NCBI GenBank assembly: GCA_038247995.1
Contig: JBBRUG010000145.1
Span: forward strand, 1-14,038
Reading direction: 5' to 3'
Source of the DNA: JBBRUG01 sp038247995
Lineage (GTDB): Bacteria; Chloroflexota; Chloroflexia; Chloroflexales; Chloroflexaceae
Length of the DNA stretch: 14,038 bases
Position 1 is the first letter of the stretch. Each line of letters begins with the position of its first letter. The notes under the pieces were generated by a model that worked only from the letters and a program-made list of their open reading frames with translations, was not told the DNA's origin and made no database searches. This document shows positions 14,038 to 14,038 of the stretch, piece after piece. Position numbers and translations under genes: made by a program.

Positions 14038-14038
14038 G

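Noticed and set aside
1..14038. CRISPR array, tRNA, rRNA or riboswitch
   Set aside because: No regularly spaced direct repeats, cloverleaf-like sequence or conserved RNA motif was seen on either strand by eye; a covariance-model search was not possible.

Overview
The window is about 14 kb of moderately GC-rich bacterial DNA. The mix of families (a Uma2-family nuclease, a XisI remnant, an IS1634-type element, a TnpB fragment, a type I restriction-modification pair and a probable CHAT-protein remnant) suggests an accessory region of a Chloroflexota genome of the Roseiflexus/Kouleothrix kind; a cyanobacterium is less likely. This is inferred from family content, because no rRNA or core marker is present.

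Layout. At 1-2200 (minus strand) there is a TnpB fragment joined to the 3' end of an alpha/beta hydrolase (S33 prolyl-aminopeptidase-like), a Nudix hydrolase broken by an in-frame TGA, and a small unrecognised protein made of two similar halves and split by an in-frame TAG. At 2334-3222 (plus) a good sigma70-type promoter drives a Uma2-family gene with a coiled-coil tail. At 3263-4816 (minus) kptA (RNA 2'-phosphotransferase) is followed closely by an aminoglycoside-phosphotransferase-fold kinase. At 4944-6425 (minus) an MFS exporter has a 3' end that runs out of frame into a xisI C-terminal remnant and its terminator. At 6508-7143 (plus) lies a divergent winged-helix regulator interrupted by TAG. 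At 7168-7200 there is a strong hairpin. At 7340-9163 an IS1634-like element with 16-bp inverted ends lies between pieces of what look like two different genes. At 9351-13201 (minus) hsdR and hsdM are intact, but no hsdS follows. At 13198-14037 there are remnants: a possible CHAT N-terminus overlapping the hsdR start, a degenerate palindrome, the last 36 codons of a second hsdR-like gene (plus), and the end of an unknown minus-strand gene.

How the parts fit. Intact genes likely to be expressed are the hydrolase, Uma2, kptA, the kinase, the MFS pump, the transposase, hsdM and hsdR. The pump and its divergent regulator form a typical drug-efflux pair whose regulator is now shortened to its DNA-binding half. 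hsdR and hsdM would methylate or cut DNA only with a specificity subunit supplied from elsewhere.

The strongest overall signal is decay and recombination in a defence and mobile-element island. There are three single in-frame stop codons inside otherwise open genes, at least four junctions where unrelated gene pieces are joined, and an IS whose flanks do not match. I found no CRISPR array, tRNA or rRNA. I do not see a clearly new system. The least explained items are the two-repeat protein at 1656-2192, the gene that replaces hsdS after hsdM, and the unknown gene at the right edge.
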